DNA of 64,000 bases from Limnohabitans sp. Jir61 (GTDB lineage: Bacteria; Pseudomonadota; Gammaproteobacteria; Burkholderiales; Burkholderiaceae_C), in contig NZ_NESD01000001.1 in NCBI RefSeq assembly GCF_003063545.1, positions 372,001-436,000 on the forward strand, given 5' to 3'. Positions within the stretch are counted from its first letter, which is position 1; the number at the start of each line of letters is the position of its first letter. The translations under genes were made by a program, and so were the position numbers. This document shows positions 18,812-29,789 of this stretch, one piece after another. Below the pieces are notes generated by a model, which saw nothing but the letters and a program-made list of their open reading frames with translations, was not told where the DNA came from and did no database searches.

Positions 18812-19918
18812 TTAGAAGGGGATGTCATTGCTAAAGTAAAAAGAACCTTCGTATCTAAATACTTTTTTTAGAGCGCCTGCAACGTGAATGTTGACTTTTT
18901 CATTGTGGTTTAAGAAGTCAATTACATCGTCTTCTGGGTTTAATCCAATCCATACTTTCTTGCTTTTAGCATCCCAGTTTAGGGAAGGTTTACCAATGTC
19001 TGAGGACATGTTCGTTTCGTGAAGTAGTTGAAGTGAGATGTACCACTGAACTAAACGATTGAAATTATCTAAGAGCAGAGAAACTTTTTCTTGATTTCTG
19101 AAGATGTCTTTGTAAAAAGCATCGCACTCTTTATCCATCCATTCGCAGTTGGCTGTGTGCAGTCTGCCGTAATCTTTTAACGAGGAACTAAAAGCGGTTG
19201 CTTTGATAAATCGAATTCTTGAAAAAGCCTCTCTCTTTCGAACGATATATCGTGCGAGATAGTGCTCCGTGTCTAGTTCTGAGCTTTCAATTTTTTCATC
19301 TCGAAACATTAGTCGAACAAGGTCAGCGTCTACAACTGAGAGAAGATTAAATTGATATACGGCTGGTGCTTTTTTTCGATTTGGCAATGTAGAAAGTTCA
19401 TAAGCTTGAGCTTTCATTAACGATGTCACAGCGCTAAAAATTGGTTTGTCGTTCTGAGCTTTACCCGTAGCTTTGTCCATTTCTTGAAAAGCGAAAACCT
19501 CAACAGTTGGCACACTTAGCACCTCATTGACGCCCATCGCATTTAGTTCCTCGTGATAGCGCTTAGGCGCTCCCGTCTCCGTTAATTGATGGCTTAGCGC
19601 CTTGTCATTTGACCATGTGTGCAATGGCCACCAGTCTGAGTTAGGGTCTTTTAAATTGACATCTCTCGCAAGAAGTGCCCATGCATTTGATTCACTTTTT
19701 TTACAACTAATAATTAGCGCGGTGTAAACATCGAGATGCTGAACTTTGCTAACTTTGTATGCAACAAGATCTATTTCGCGTATTGTTTCCTCAGAGTCAT
19801 CGACATAGTATTTGTTGCTGATCACAGTCCAGCCGCACTTCTTAAGTTCTTGAGCTACTTGGTTTTCTAGCACGAACCCTGTTTTGCGAATTTCTGAGGC
19901 AAAGATTGAGCTTTTCAT
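18812..19918 (-). CDS. AT-rich orphan protein, possible PD-(D/E)XK nuclease
   Basis: A 368-residue protein that I could not assign to a named family. The first 80 residues resemble a PD-(D/E)XK or Mrr-like endonuclease core: Glu19 in a first helix, Asp50 in REIDLVAY, and Lys73 in the strand LIISCKK. The usual Glu/Gln two residues before the Lys is Ser71, so catalysis is uncertain. The remaining roughly 290 residues are unassigned, with Trp-rich and Lys-rich helical parts. Base composition is clearly more AT-rich than all neighbours, which suggests horizontal transfer. It sits alone between lysS and an exporter gene; restriction or phage defence is a plausible but unproven role. Confidence 0.7.
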   Translation of the reverse strand: MKSSIFASEIRKTGFVLENQVAQELKKCGWTVISNKYYVDDSEETIREIDLVAYKVSKVQHLDVYTALIISCKKSESNAWALLARDVNLKDPNSDWWPLHTWSNDKALSHQLTETGAPKRYHEELNAMGVNEVLSVPTVEVFAFQEMDKATGKAQNDKPIFSAVTSLMKAQAYELSTLPNRKKAPAVYQFNLLSVVDADLVRLMFRDEKIESSELDTEHYLARYIVRKREAFSRIRFIKATAFSSSLKDYGRLHTANCEWMDKECDAFYKDIFRNQEKVSLLLDNFNRLVQWYISLQLLHETNMSSDIGKPSLNWDAKSKKVWIGLNPEDDVIDFLNHNEKVNIHVAGALKKVFRYEGSFYFSNDIPF

Positions 19919-19998
19919 TTTTTAATCAAAAGTGGTTACATATTTTATTTGAATCATTAATGACTAATTTCATTGCAGACGAATAACATCTGTTTCTT

Positions 19999-20865
19999 AT
20001 GTCAATGCATTTCTCATCTGTACGCGCCGCATTTCTAACCCTCGTGACGATGCTCGCCTTCGCAGGCAACTCGGTGCTGTGTCGCATGGCGTTGAAGCAC
20101 ACCACGATTGACGCGGCCACGTTCACATCCATTCGCTTGGTGTCGGGGGCGGTGGTGCTTTGGTTGATTGCTCGCTTTGCGCGTGCAGGGCGCACGGGCG
20201 CTGGCAACTGGTGGTCGGCGTTGGCTTTGTTTGTGTATGCGGCGGGGTTTTCGTTGGCGTATGTCAGCCTCAGTGCGGCTACGGGGGCGTTGCTGTTGTT
20301 TGGCTCGGTGCAGGCCACGATGATTGGCCGTGGCATTTGGCAGGGTGAGCGTTTGGCGCGTTTGCAGTGGCTGGGCCTTGTGCTGGCGTTGGCAGGTTTG
20401 GTGGGATTGATGCTGCCGGGTTTGGCTGCGCCACCGTTGCTGGGTGCAGCGCTGATGGTGTTGGCCGGTGCGGCGTGGGGCGTGTATTCGCTGCGCGGCA
20501 AAGGCGCGGGTGACCCAACGCTGGTCACAGCGGGTAACTTTTGGCGTGCGGCGGTGCTGGCTTTGGTGCTGAGTGCGGTGATGCAAGCCAGCGCACTTTT
20601 AAATGCAAGCTGGGATGCTGAAGGGCTGGCTTATGCCGTGGCTTCGGGCGCTGTCACATCGGGCCTTGGCTACGCGCTTTGGTATTCGGTGCTGCCCGCG
20701 CTCAAAGCCACGCAAGCGGCCACCATTCAACTGAGCGTGCCTGTGCTGGCTGCCTTGGGTGGCGTGGCTTTGCTGGGCGAGGTGATGAACGAGCAGTTTG
20801 TCTTAGCCTCGGTGGCCACGCTCGGCGGTATTGCACTGGTGATTTGGGGTAAGCGCACAAGTTAA
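19999..20865 (+). CDS. DMT-superfamily transporter (EamA)
   Basis: Inner-membrane permease of the drug/metabolite transporter superfamily with about ten transmembrane helices in two EamA repeats over 288 residues. Landmarks are FAGNSVLCRMAL in helix 1 and SGLGYALWYSVLP plus a terminal LGGIALVIWGKR. The substrate is unknown; related proteins export amino acids or metabolites. It is transcribed away from the AT-rich gene across an AT-rich 80-bp gap. Confidence 0.88.
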   Translation: MSMHFSSVRAAFLTLVTMLAFAGNSVLCRMALKHTTIDAATFTSIRLVSGAVVLWLIARFARAGRTGAGNWWSALALFVYAAGFSLAYVSLSAATGALLLFGSVQATMIGRGIWQGERLARLQWLGLVLALAGLVGLMLPGLAAPPLLGAALMVLAGAAWGVYSLRGKGAGDPTLVTAGNFWRAAVLALVLSAVMQASALLNASWDAEGLAYAVASGAVTSGLGYALWYSVLPALKATQAATIQLSVPVLAALGGVALLGEVMNEQFVLASVATLGGIALVIWGKRTS

Positions 20866-20882
20866 GGCGCCCCAAGAAAAAA

Positions 20883-20904
20883 GCCACCGCTTTTCAGCGG
20901 TGGC
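20883..20904 (-). terminator. Intrinsic terminator of the trp-accD run
   Basis: GCCACCGCT and AGCGGTGGC form a perfect 9-bp stem with a 4-base loop. On the minus strand the stem is followed by six T residues, so it should stop transcripts arriving from accD. Confidence 0.85.
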
Positions 20905-20979
20905 CCATCCAACTTAGCCTAGCACCCAATGCAATCATCCAAGGCTACAAAGTGCATCAACCAAGGGCTACATCATATT

Positions 20980-21852
20980 TCAAGCCACTGCGTCTGCAGG
21001 CTGGCGTTGCAACATAGCCAGAGTGCTGGCAATGGTTTTGCGCAGTTCGCGGCGGTCACAAATCATGTCGATGGCGCCTTTTTCTTGCAAGAACTCTGAG
21101 CGTTGGAAGCCTTGTGGCAAGGTCACGCGCACGGTGTTTTCAATCACGCGTGGGCCGGCAAAGCCAATCAACGCGTTAGGTTCGGCGATGACCACATCAC
21201 CCACAAACGCGAAGCCTGCTGACACGCCGCCCATGGTGGGGTCGGTCAAAACGGCGATGTAGGGCAAACCTTTTTTGGCCAAGCGGGTGAGCGAGGCGTT
21301 GGTTTTGGCCATTTGCATGAGCGAGAGCAAGCCCTCTTGCATGCGCGCGCCACCCGTGGCGGTGAAGCAAATGAACGGTACTTTTTGTTCGATGGCAGCG
21401 TGCACACCGCGCACAAAGCGCTCGCCCACGACCGAGCCCATCGAGCCGCCCATGAAGTCAAATTCAAAACTGGCCACGACCACATTGATGTTGTGCACTG
21501 CACCGCCCATGACCACCAAGGCGTCTGTCTCGCCGGTGTTTTGCATGGCTTCTTTGAGGCGCTCGGGGTACTTGCGGCTGTCTTTGAACTTCAAGGCGTC
21601 CACAGGCAGCACTTCTTGACCGATTTCATAGCGGCCTTCGGCGTCGAGGAACATGTCCAAACGATCACGGGCGCTCATGCGGTGGTGGTGGCTGCAAGTA
21701 GGGCAGACGTTGTGGTTGGCTTGCAAGTCGCTCTTGTAGAGCACGGTTTCGCAGCTGGGGCACTTGACCCACACACCTTCGGGGACGCTACGGCGGTCCG
21801 AGGGGTCGGTGTGTTGAATTTTTGGGGGAAGCAGTTTTTCGAGCCAACTCAT
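20980..21852 (-). CDS. accD: Acetyl-CoA carboxylase carboxyltransferase subunit beta
   Basis: AccD with AccA transfers carboxyl from biotin to acetyl-CoA, making malonyl-CoA. The 290-residue protein has the N-terminal four-Cys zinc ribbon (CPSC near residue 31 and CPTC near 50) and the crotonase-like core with [12 protein letters not shown] and [12 protein letters not shown]. It follows trpA on the same strand, as in many betaproteobacteria. AccA is not in this window. Confidence 0.97.
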   Translation of the reverse strand: MSWLEKLLPPKIQHTDPSDRRSVPEGVWVKCPSCETVLYKSDLQANHNVCPTCSHHHRMSARDRLDMFLDAEGRYEIGQEVLPVDALKFKDSRKYPERLKEAMQNTGETDALVVMGGAVHNINVVVASFEFDFMGGSMGSVVGERFVRGVHAAIEQKVPFICFTATGGARMQEGLLSLMQMAKTNASLTRLAKKGLPYIAVLTDPTMGGVSAGFAFVGDVVIAEPNALIGFAGPRVIENTVRVTLPQGFQRSEFLQEKGAIDMICDRRELRKTIASTLAMLQRQPADAVA

Positions 21853-21914
21853 GGTGAGCCTTTCGTCAGTTCTTTTGGAATCGGTTGATTTTAACGGGCG
21901 GGGCCGCTTGTGAG

Positions 21915-22724
21915 TTAAGCGTCCAAAGCCTTGCGAATACCCGCCAAAAACTCGTGCGCAGCAGCCACTTCTTGGCCTGCTGGCGCGGCTTCGAGTAGCT
22001 GAATGATGCGGCTGCCAATCACCACGGCGTCGGCCACGCGGCCCACGGCAGTAGCGGTGGCAGCATCGCGAATGCCAAAGCCCACACCCACGGGGATGTG
22101 CACGTGCTGACGAATGCGCGGCAGCATGGCTTCCACGGCATCGGTGTCAAGGTTGCCAGCGCCCGTCACGCCTTTGAGCGAGACGTAATACACATAGCCG
22201 CTGGCAATGCGTGCCACTTGCTCCATGCGTTTGTCGGTGCTGGTGGGCGCGAGCAAGAAGATCAGGTCCATGTTGTGCGCGCGTAGGGTGGCGGCAAATT
22301 CTTCGCACTCTTCCGGTGGGTAGTCGACGATGAGCACGCCGTCTACGCCAGCGGCAGAAGCATCTTTGACGAACGAATCTGCGCCGTGCTTGAGGTTGTA
22401 GCACTCCACGGGGTTGGCGTAGCCCATCAGCACCACGGGGGTGGTGTTGTCGGTCTTGCGGAACTCGCGCACCATATCCAGCACTTGGGCTGTGCCAATG
22501 CCAAAACGCAGCGCGGCTTCGCCTGCTTTTTGAATCACAGCGCCGTCGGCCATGGGGTCGCTAAAGGGCACGCCCAGTTCGATGATGTCAGCGCCTGCGT
22601 CCACCATGCCGTGCATGAGGGCGGGCGTGATGTTGGCCTGCGGGAAGCCTGCCATCACATAGGGGATGAGGGCTTTGCGGCCTTGGGCTTTTAGGTTTTT
22701 AAGGGTGGCGTCAATGCGGCTCAT
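21915..22724 (-). CDS. trpA: Tryptophan synthase alpha chain
   Basis: TrpA cleaves indole-3-glycerol phosphate, passing indole to TrpB. The TIM-barrel protein has the substrate motif [13 protein letters not shown] with the catalytic Glu/Asp pair, and the phosphate-binding GVGFGIRD. The ATG at 22724 (MSRIDATL) gives 269 residues and matches family starts. A GTG at 22736 would overlap the trpB stop (GTGA) and is an alternative that would give translational coupling. Confidence 0.95.
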   Translation of the reverse strand: MSRIDATLKNLKAQGRKALIPYVMAGFPQANITPALMHGMVDAGADIIELGVPFSDPMADGAVIQKAGEAALRFGIGTAQVLDMVREFRKTDNTTPVVLMGYANPVECYNLKHGADSFVKDASAAGVDGVLIVDYPPEECEEFAATLRAHNMDLIFLLAPTSTDKRMEQVARIASGYVYYVSLKGVTGAGNLDTDAVEAMLPRIRQHVHIPVGVGFGIRDAATATAVGRVADAVVIGSRIIQLLEAAPAGQEVAAAHEFLAGIRKALDA

Positions 22725-22732
22725 GGTGCGGT

Positions 22733-24022
<1,290 letters not shown>

Positions 24023-24087
24023 AGGTTGCCTGCAATAGTTGTCTTGAGGCGTCTGCCTCAAGTGCTTCAAAAAAAAGGGAAGGTGGC

Positions 24088-24768
24088 TTAGAGCGGGTGC
24101 TCTGCGTCTGCTGCGCGGACGGCTCTGACGAACTCGTTGATCTTGGCCGCATCTTTGATGCCTTTGGCCGATTCCACGCCAGAGCTCACGTCCACTGCCA
24201 ATGAATGGCCGTGGTTACGCAGCGCGCGTATGCCATCGGTCACGTTGGCAGCGTTGAGTCCACCAGACAAGACGAGGTGAGCGTTGACGTTTGGAGGAAG
24301 CTGTGACCAATTGAATGTTTTGCCGCCGCCGCCGTAACCGTCGACATGGGCGTCGAGCAGCACCGCTTGGGCGTCTGAGTAATCTTGCGCGTATTTTAAG
24401 AGGTCGAAAGGTTCTTCGCCCGCAGGGGTTTCTAGCGGTATGCGGGCAGCGCGCATCCAGCGGCGGCCCAAGGTGCGCGCAATCTTGCGGCAGTGGTCAG
24501 GTGTTTCATCGCCGTGGAACTGCAGCCACGCGCCCGGCACTTGCACACAGGCGTGGGCAATGGCCTCGGCCGTTTCGTTCACAAACAGCAGCACGGGCGT
24601 GACGAAGGCGGGCAGGCGCAAGGCCAGCTCGGCGGCGCGCTCTACCGTCACAGCACGGGGGCTAGGGGCGTACATGACAAAGCCAATGGCATCCACGCCA
24701 GCGGCCACGGCGGCGTCGACGTCTTGCTCACGGGTGAGTCCACAAATTTTGATACGCGTGCGGTTCAT
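24088..24768 (-). CDS. trpF: Phosphoribosylanthranilate isomerase
   Basis: TrpF carries out the Amadori rearrangement in tryptophan synthesis. The 226-residue barrel starts with [10 protein letters not shown], containing the catalytic Cys, and has the catalytic Asp region [13 protein letters not shown] and the phosphate-binding [10 protein letters not shown] and DVSSGVE motifs. It overlaps truA by four bases (ATGA), so the two are translationally coupled, and it lies 65 bp ahead of trpB. Confidence 0.96.
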   Translation of the reverse strand: MNRTRIKICGLTREQDVDAAVAAGVDAIGFVMYAPSPRAVTVERAAELALRLPAFVTPVLLFVNETAEAIAHACVQVPGAWLQFHGDETPDHCRKIARTLGRRWMRAARIPLETPAGEEPFDLLKYAQDYSDAQAVLLDAHVDGYGGGGKTFNWSQLPPNVNAHLVLSGGLNAANVTDGIRALRNHGHSLAVDVSSGVESAKGIKDAAKINEFVRAVRAADAEHPL

Positions 24769-25562
24769 GGCAATCCATCATACGCAGGGGTACGGTCAGG
24801 CAAATCCCACTGTGCGCCGTAGCGGGGGCCCAAGAAATACAAACCATCGGGGCTGAATGTGGGGGCGGCGGCATCGCGGTCGCGGGCGGCCAGCACGTCG
24901 GCCATCCACTCCGGCGGTTTGTCGCCACTGCCAATCTTCACAAAGCAGCCCATGAGGTTGCGAATCATGTGGTGCAAAAACGCGCTGGCTTCAAACTCAA
25001 AGCGCCACACGGCTGAGTCGGGTTGCGTGCTTTTGCGGGTGATGTCGATGCGCGTCATGGTTTTGACAGGTGTGAGGGCCTGGCAGCTGGAGGCGCGAAA
25101 CGAGGTGAAGTCGTGCTCGCCCATCAAATACTGCGCGGCTTTTTGCATGGCTTCAAGGTTGAGCGGGCGGTACACCCAGCCCACGCGGCCCACTTCGACG
25201 CTGGGGCGAATGGCAGATTCCAGCACCACATAGGCGTAGCGACGCGCAATGGCGCTGCCACGGCAGTGAAATTCACGCGGCATTTCACGCGCCCATTGCA
25301 CGGCGATGTCGAGAGGCAAATAGCGGTTGGTCCCGCGCACCCATGAGTAGGGTGTGCGTTCGAGCTCGGTGTCAAAGTGGATGACTTGCATGAGGCCGTG
25401 CACACCGGCATCGGTGCGGCCAGCACACAAAGTAGAGACAGGGGTTTGGGTGAATTTGGACAACGCTTTTTCAAGCTTGTCCTGCACCGTTTTGCCCGAA
25501 GACTGGCTTTGCCAGCCTTCGTAGGCTTGGCCGTTGTAGCTCAAGCCCATCGCAATGCGCAT
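24765..25562 (-). CDS. truA: tRNA pseudouridine(38-40) synthase
   Basis: TruA makes pseudouridine at positions 38-40 of tRNA anticodon stems. The 265-residue protein has the catalytic Asp in CAGRTDAGVHG near residue 50, the SYNGQAYEGWQ start, and FLHHMIRNLMG near the C-terminus. The fimV-truA-trpF order is common in beta- and gammaproteobacteria. It starts 5 bp after the fimV stop. Confidence 0.96.
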   Translation of the reverse strand: MRIAMGLSYNGQAYEGWQSQSSGKTVQDKLEKALSKFTQTPVSTLCAGRTDAGVHGLMQVIHFDTELERTPYSWVRGTNRYLPLDIAVQWAREMPREFHCRGSAIARRYAYVVLESAIRPSVEVGRVGWVYRPLNLEAMQKAAQYLMGEHDFTSFRASSCQALTPVKTMTRIDITRKSTQPDSAVWRFEFEASAFLHHMIRNLMGCFVKIGSGDKPPEWMADVLAARDRDAAAPTFSPDGLYFLGPRYGAQWDLPDRTPAYDGLP

Positions 25563-25567
25563 GAGGG

Positions 25568-27208
25568 TTAGCCTCGTTCAGCCAGCCACTTGAGGGCTTT
25601 TTCTTTGTCAACGCCCGAGGCTTCGGTGGCCACTTCTTCCATCAATGCTTTGCTGGTGTGCAGTTGGCCCAAGTTCCACAGCTCGTTGGCCAAATCAATG
25701 CGCACTTGGTAAGGGCTGTGGGTGTCGATCTCGGGTTCGTCCAAGTCTAAAGAAATGTTGGGCATTTCCATCGTTGGGCGAGTGGCGTGCACGTCGTGAT
25801 GCGCATGTGAATCTTCTTGGTGCTCGTGATCGTGAGGATGCTCGTGCGTGTCGTTGACGTGTGTTCTGACATCGTGGACGTAGGCGCGTTCAACAGGCTC
25901 TTGGCTATGGTCATGCTCGGGGAGGTCAAGGTTGAACTTGACGTTCAGCGGTGGCAAACCCTGAATGTCGTCTTCATCCTTGTTCGCAGCGCGACGGCGC
26001 CATAAGCCGAGCAACACCAGCACGGCAACCAAACTACCTGCGCCGACGGGCGTCAGTGTGTTGTCACGCAATTCATTGAGCCATTCGCCATTGGCTTGGG
26101 CTGCACTGGCGGGCACATCCACGGCCAACACGCCCGCACCGGATGCAGCATCAGAGGCGGGCGTCACAGCGCCACCCACAGCGGCGGCTGCAATTTTGCC
26201 GAGCTCGGCAATGTTGCGGCTGAGTTCGGCAGCGCGGTTGGCCACATCTTGGGCTTCGCGCTGCTGTGCGATTTTTTCTTCAGCTGCGCTGTCTTTTTTG
26301 CCGGGCTTGGCCAATGTCAACTTGTCTTGGTTGGCTTTGGCGTTGTTGTTTTGTACTTTGGCTTCTAGCTTGCCTGCTGCATCGCGGGCCACTTTGGGCA
26401 CGGTGCCGCCAGGGGCGCGGGCGGCTAGCTCGGCGCGGTAGGCTTCAAAGTCTTTGGTTTGTACTTGGATTGCTTTGCGCGCATCTTCACGCGACACAGC
26501 TTTGGCTTCTTGCTCGGTTGGCAACGTGAGCAAAGTGCCTTCTTTCATGCGGTTGACGTTGCCCTCCACAAAAGCGTCGGGGTTGTTGCGCAACAAGGCC
26601 ACGAGCATTTGTTCTAACGACACGCTGTCGGGAGTTTTGCCGACGGTCAATTCACTGGCGGTATCGCCGCGTTTGACGCGAATGCGGCCTTCTTCATTGG
26701 CTTTGAGCGTGGGCATGGCCGATTTGCCACCACGACCATCGGCTGAGCCGGGCATCACAGGAGCCGTTGTTTTTTGGCTGCGGCCATCATCAATGGACAA
26801 GCTCACATCACGCAGCAGTCTGCCTGTGGCCCAGCGCAAATCAATCAACAAATCCAAAAAATTGCTGTTGATGGACTGTTTGCTGGTGATTTTTAAATAG
26901 GGCCAACCGTGGTCTCGGCGCAACAGTTGCACCTGCACATCTAGGGGTTGGCCGTTGACCATCGGCACTTCTAGCTTTGCAGCTTTGTAAACCTCGGGTG
27001 TCGCAATCTTGGCTTCAAGCTCGATTTGTTCGGCGATGGTGATTTCGCTGACATCAATCTCTACGCGCAAAGCCTCGCCCTGCTTGCTTTGTACGACGGG
27101 ACGACTCAAGGTCAGCGCCTGCGCACTGCCGAAAACCGACAGTGACAGAGCTGCCCACAAAGCAGATCTCTGGAACAAACTTGAAGCTTTACGTTGAACT
27201 TGAGTCAT
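25568..27208 (-). CDS. fimV: FimV-like polar assembly protein with His-rich segment
   Basis: FimV-type inner-membrane proteins organise cell-pole structures such as type IV pili and secretion systems in other proteobacteria. This 546-residue protein has a signal peptide ending near AQA, the FimV N-terminal domain (residues about 31-140), a LysM-like peptidoglycan-binding part near 180-240, a coiled-coil/Ala-rich linker, one transmembrane helix near 390-408, and a C-terminal FimV motif (ELWNLGQLHTSKALMEE). Between the helix and that motif is a cytoplasmic stretch with 13 His in about 45 residues. Its asd-fimV-truA position is conserved. Confidence 0.88.
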   Translation of the reverse strand: MTQVQRKASSLFQRSALWAALSLSVFGSAQALTLSRPVVQSKQGEALRVEIDVSEITIAEQIELEAKIATPEVYKAAKLEVPMVNGQPLDVQVQLLRRDHGWPYLKITSKQSINSNFLDLLIDLRWATGRLLRDVSLSIDDGRSQKTTAPVMPGSADGRGGKSAMPTLKANEEGRIRVKRGDTASELTVGKTPDSVSLEQMLVALLRNNPDAFVEGNVNRMKEGTLLTLPTEQEAKAVSREDARKAIQVQTKDFEAYRAELAARAPGGTVPKVARDAAGKLEAKVQNNNAKANQDKLTLAKPGKKDSAAEEKIAQQREAQDVANRAAELSRNIAELGKIAAAAVGGAVTPASDAASGAGVLAVDVPASAAQANGEWLNELRDNTLTPVGAGSLVAVLVLLGLWRRRAANKDEDDIQGLPPLNVKFNLDLPEHDHSQEPVERAYVHDVRTHVNDTHEHPHDHEHQEDSHAHHDVHATRPTMEMPNISLDLDEPEIDTHSPYQVRIDLANELWNLGQLHTSKALMEEVATEASGVDKEKALKWLAERG

Positions 27209-27232
27209 AACCAGAGATATTACTTGGTTTTT

Positions 27233-28363
27233 TTACGCTTCCAAGAGGATGCGCAGCATGCGACGCAATGGCTCGGCAGCGCCCCACAAGAGCTGGTCAC
27301 CCACGGTGAACGCGCCCAAGTAGTCATTACCCATGGCCATTTTGTGCAAACGGCCCACTGGTACGGTCAAAGTGCCGGTCACGGCTGCGGGTGTCAGGTC
27401 ACGTTCGCTGATTTCGCGCACGTTAGGCACCACTTTGACCCAGTCGTTGGCGCTGGCCAAGATGCTTTCGATCTCGTCCATCGGCACGTCTTTTTTCAGC
27501 TTGATGGTCAAGCCTTGTGAGTGGCAGCGCATCGCGCCAATGCGCACGCACAAACCGTCGATCGGGATAGAGCCCGCAGTGCGGAACGCTGGGTTGCCCA
27601 AGATCTTGTTGCACTCAGCGCCGCCCTTCCACTCTTCCTTGCTTTGGCCGTGCTCGACAGGCACGTCGATCCAAGGGATCAAGCTGCCAGCCAAGGCGGT
27701 GTTGCGGAAGTTTTTGGTGGGGAACTCAGCGCTGCGCATAGTGGCCGACACTTTGCGGTCGATGTCCAAGATGGCAGAAGAGGGGTTGGCCAAGTCGTCT
27801 TTGACGGCATCGTGCAAAGCGCCCATTTGGCTCAGCAATTCGCGCATGTTTTGTGCACCCGCGCCCGAAGCCGCTTGGTAAGTCATGGCGCTGACCCACT
27901 CAACCATGTTGTGTTGGAACAAGCCGCCCAAGCCCATCAGCATCAAGCTCACGGTGCAGTTGCCGCCGATCCAGTTTTTGCCGCCTTTGCCCAGCGCGCT
28001 GTCTATGACGTTGCGGTTGACGGGGTCCAAGATGATCACGGCATCGTCAGCCATGCGCAGGCTAGAGGCTGCGTCAATCCAGTGGCCGTTCCAGCCCGCT
28101 GCGCGCAGCTTGGGGTACACCTCTTTGGTGTAGTCGCCGCCTTGGCAGGTGATGATGATGTCGCAGCGCTTGAGCGCGTCAATGTTGTTGGCGTCTTGGA
28201 GCGTGGTTTCGTTCTTGGCTTGCGCGGGGGCTTTGCCACCTGAGTTAGACGTGGAGAAGAACACGGGTTCGATCAGATCGAAATCCTTCTCTTGAACCAT
28301 GCGGTCGATCAACACTGAGCCGACCATGCCGCGCCAACCGACTAAACCTACTAACTTGCTCAT
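27233..28363 (-). CDS. asd: Aspartate-semialdehyde dehydrogenase
   Basis: Asd reduces aspartyl phosphate to aspartate semialdehyde for lysine/diaminopimelate, threonine and methionine synthesis. The 376-residue protein has the NADP motif VGWRGMVGS, the catalytic Cys in [12 protein letters not shown], and the catalytic His region [11 protein letters not shown]. It matches the longer E. coli-type Asd. It follows leuB on the same strand after a terminator and a 265-bp leader region. Confidence 0.97.
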   Translation of the reverse strand: MSKLVGLVGWRGMVGSVLIDRMVQEKDFDLIEPVFFSTSNSGGKAPAQAKNETTLQDANNIDALKRCDIIITCQGGDYTKEVYPKLRAAGWNGHWIDAASSLRMADDAVIILDPVNRNVIDSALGKGGKNWIGGNCTVSLMLMGLGGLFQHNMVEWVSAMTYQAASGAGAQNMRELLSQMGALHDAVKDDLANPSSAILDIDRKVSATMRSAEFPTKNFRNTALAGSLIPWIDVPVEHGQSKEEWKGGAECNKILGNPAFRTAGSIPIDGLCVRIGAMRCHSQGLTIKLKKDVPMDEIESILASANDWVKVVPNVREISERDLTPAAVTGTLTVPVGRLHKMAMGNDYLGAFTVGDQLLWGAAEPLRRMLRILLEA

Positions 28364-28629
28364 TTTTCAACGCCTTTTCAAATGTAGAAAACAGTGCCAG
28401 ACCTGACTGTTTGCCCGGCTCGTCTGGCCGGGGGGCGCACGACGAACCGGAGCTGTTTAGCCCTTAATGGTCGTGGTTTTGATGGTGTTCACGCGCGCGA
28501 ACGCAGCCACCAGTGCGGGGGCTGCGAAGTTCAGAGAGAACGAGCGGGCGTAAAACATGACAACTATTGTAGTGGATGGGGGCTTGTGGCTGGCTGACAG
28601 ATTTAGAGGATGAACTCTGATTGGGATGT
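28364..28629 (-). promoter_or_regulatory. Leader/promoter region of asd
   Basis: This gap separates the leuB terminator from asd. On the minus strand a TACAAT hexamer lies at about 28565-28570, with no good -35 element, which would give a long 5' leader of nearly 200 nt. A GC hairpin, CCCGGC-7-GCCGGG (28414-28432), lies about 50 bp before the asd start. A 33-codon reading frame (28558 to 28457) has no ribosome site, and I do not annotate it. Confidence 0.35.
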
Positions 28630-28665
28630 AACGAAAAACGCGCCTCAAAAGGCGCGTTTTTCGTT
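28630..28665. terminator. Bidirectional terminator downstream of leuB
   Basis: AACGAAAAACGCGCCT and its perfect complement AGGCGCGTTTTTCGTT form a 16-bp stem with a 4-base loop, with internal T5 runs on each arm. It lies 17 bp past the leuB stop and should end the leuCDB transcript. Confidence 0.9.
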
Positions 28666-28682
28666 AGCAAGGTCGCGTTGAA

Positions 28683-29768
28683 TTAACGCAAAGCTTTCAC
28701 CACCGCATCACCCATCTGAGCGGTACCCACTTTGGTCGTGCCTTCGCTGTAGATGTCGGGGGTGCGCAGGCCTTGGGCCAACACCGCTTTCACAGCTGTC
28801 TCAATACGATCAGCCGCTTCGGTTTGGTTCAAGCTAAAGCGCAACATCATCGCGGCGCTGAGGATGGTGGCCAAGGGGTTGGCCACGCCTTTACCAGCGA
28901 TGTCGGGGGCGCTGCCGTGGCTAGGTTCGTACAAGCCTTGGTTCTTTGAGTTCAAGGAAGCAGAAGGCAACATGCCAATAGAGCCCGTGAGCATGGAGGC
29001 TTCGTCGCTCAAGATGTCGCCAAACATATTGCCGGTCACCACCACGTCAAAGCGCTTGGGCTCTTTGACCAGTTGCATGGCTGCGTTATCCACGTACATG
29101 TGGTCGAGGGCGATGTCTGGGTACTCTTTGCCCACTTCGCTCACCACGTCTTTCCAGAACTGGAAGGTTTCCAACACGTTGGCTTTATCCACGCTGGTCA
29201 CGCGGCCTTCGGTGCCTGCGGCTTTGCGCTTGCGGGCGGCTTGGAAAGCCACGTGGGCAATGCGCTCGATCTCGGGCTTGGAGTAGCGCATGGTGTCAAA
29301 CGCTTCTTCAGCACCTGGGAAGTGGCCATCCGTGGCCACGCGGCGGCCGCGCGGTTGGCCAAAGTAAATATCGCCGGTCAGCTCGCGGATGATCAAAATG
29401 TCCAAACCAGAAATCAGCTCAGGCTTCAAGCTTGATGCGCCCACCAACTGCTCGTAGCAAATAGCAGGGCGGAAGTTGGCAAACAAACCCATGTTTTTGC
29501 GCAGGCCCAAAATGGCTTGCTCGGGACGCAGTGGGCGGTCGAGGGTGTCGTATTTCCAGTCGCCCACAGCGCCGAACAACACGGCATCAGCATCCATTGC
29601 CAACTTGAGGGTGGCTTCTGGCAGGGGGTGGCCATGTGCGTCAAACGCTGCGCCGCCGACCAAGGCTGTTTCGGATTCAAACTTGAGGTCGAGGACGTTC
29701 AAGACCTTGACCGCTTCGGCCACGATTTCTGGGCCGATGCCGTCGCCGGGGAGGATTGCGATTTTCAT
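28683..29768 (-). CDS. leuB: 3-isopropylmalate dehydrogenase
   Basis: LeuB oxidises and decarboxylates 3-isopropylmalate in leucine synthesis. The 361-residue protein begins with [10 protein letters not shown] and has the substrate/metal segment [10 protein letters not shown], the Asp-rich metal site [11 protein letters not shown], and the NAD-binding [11 protein letters not shown]. It is the last gene of leuC-leuD-leuB, 21 bp after leuD. Confidence 0.97.
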   Translation of the reverse strand: MKIAILPGDGIGPEIVAEAVKVLNVLDLKFESETALVGGAAFDAHGHPLPEATLKLAMDADAVLFGAVGDWKYDTLDRPLRPEQAILGLRKNMGLFANFRPAICYEQLVGASSLKPELISGLDILIIRELTGDIYFGQPRGRRVATDGHFPGAEEAFDTMRYSKPEIERIAHVAFQAARKRKAAGTEGRVTSVDKANVLETFQFWKDVVSEVGKEYPDIALDHMYVDNAAMQLVKEPKRFDVVVTGNMFGDILSDEASMLTGSIGMLPSASLNSKNQGLYEPSHGSAPDIAGKGVANPLATILSAAMMLRFSLNQTEAADRIETAVKAVLAQGLRTPDIYSEGTTKVGTAQMGDAVVKALR

Positions 29769-29789
29769 GTGTTGTTCTTCTAAATGGGT

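Noticed and set aside
18794..19959. TAATGATT/AATCATTA inverted repeats around the AT-rich gene, considered as element ends
   Set aside because: Only 8 bp in AT-rich DNA, no target duplication and no transposase; chance is a good explanation.
28457..28558. A 33-codon frame before asd, considered as a leader peptide
   Set aside because: It has no ribosome site and no run of Lys, Met or Thr codons that would fit attenuation.
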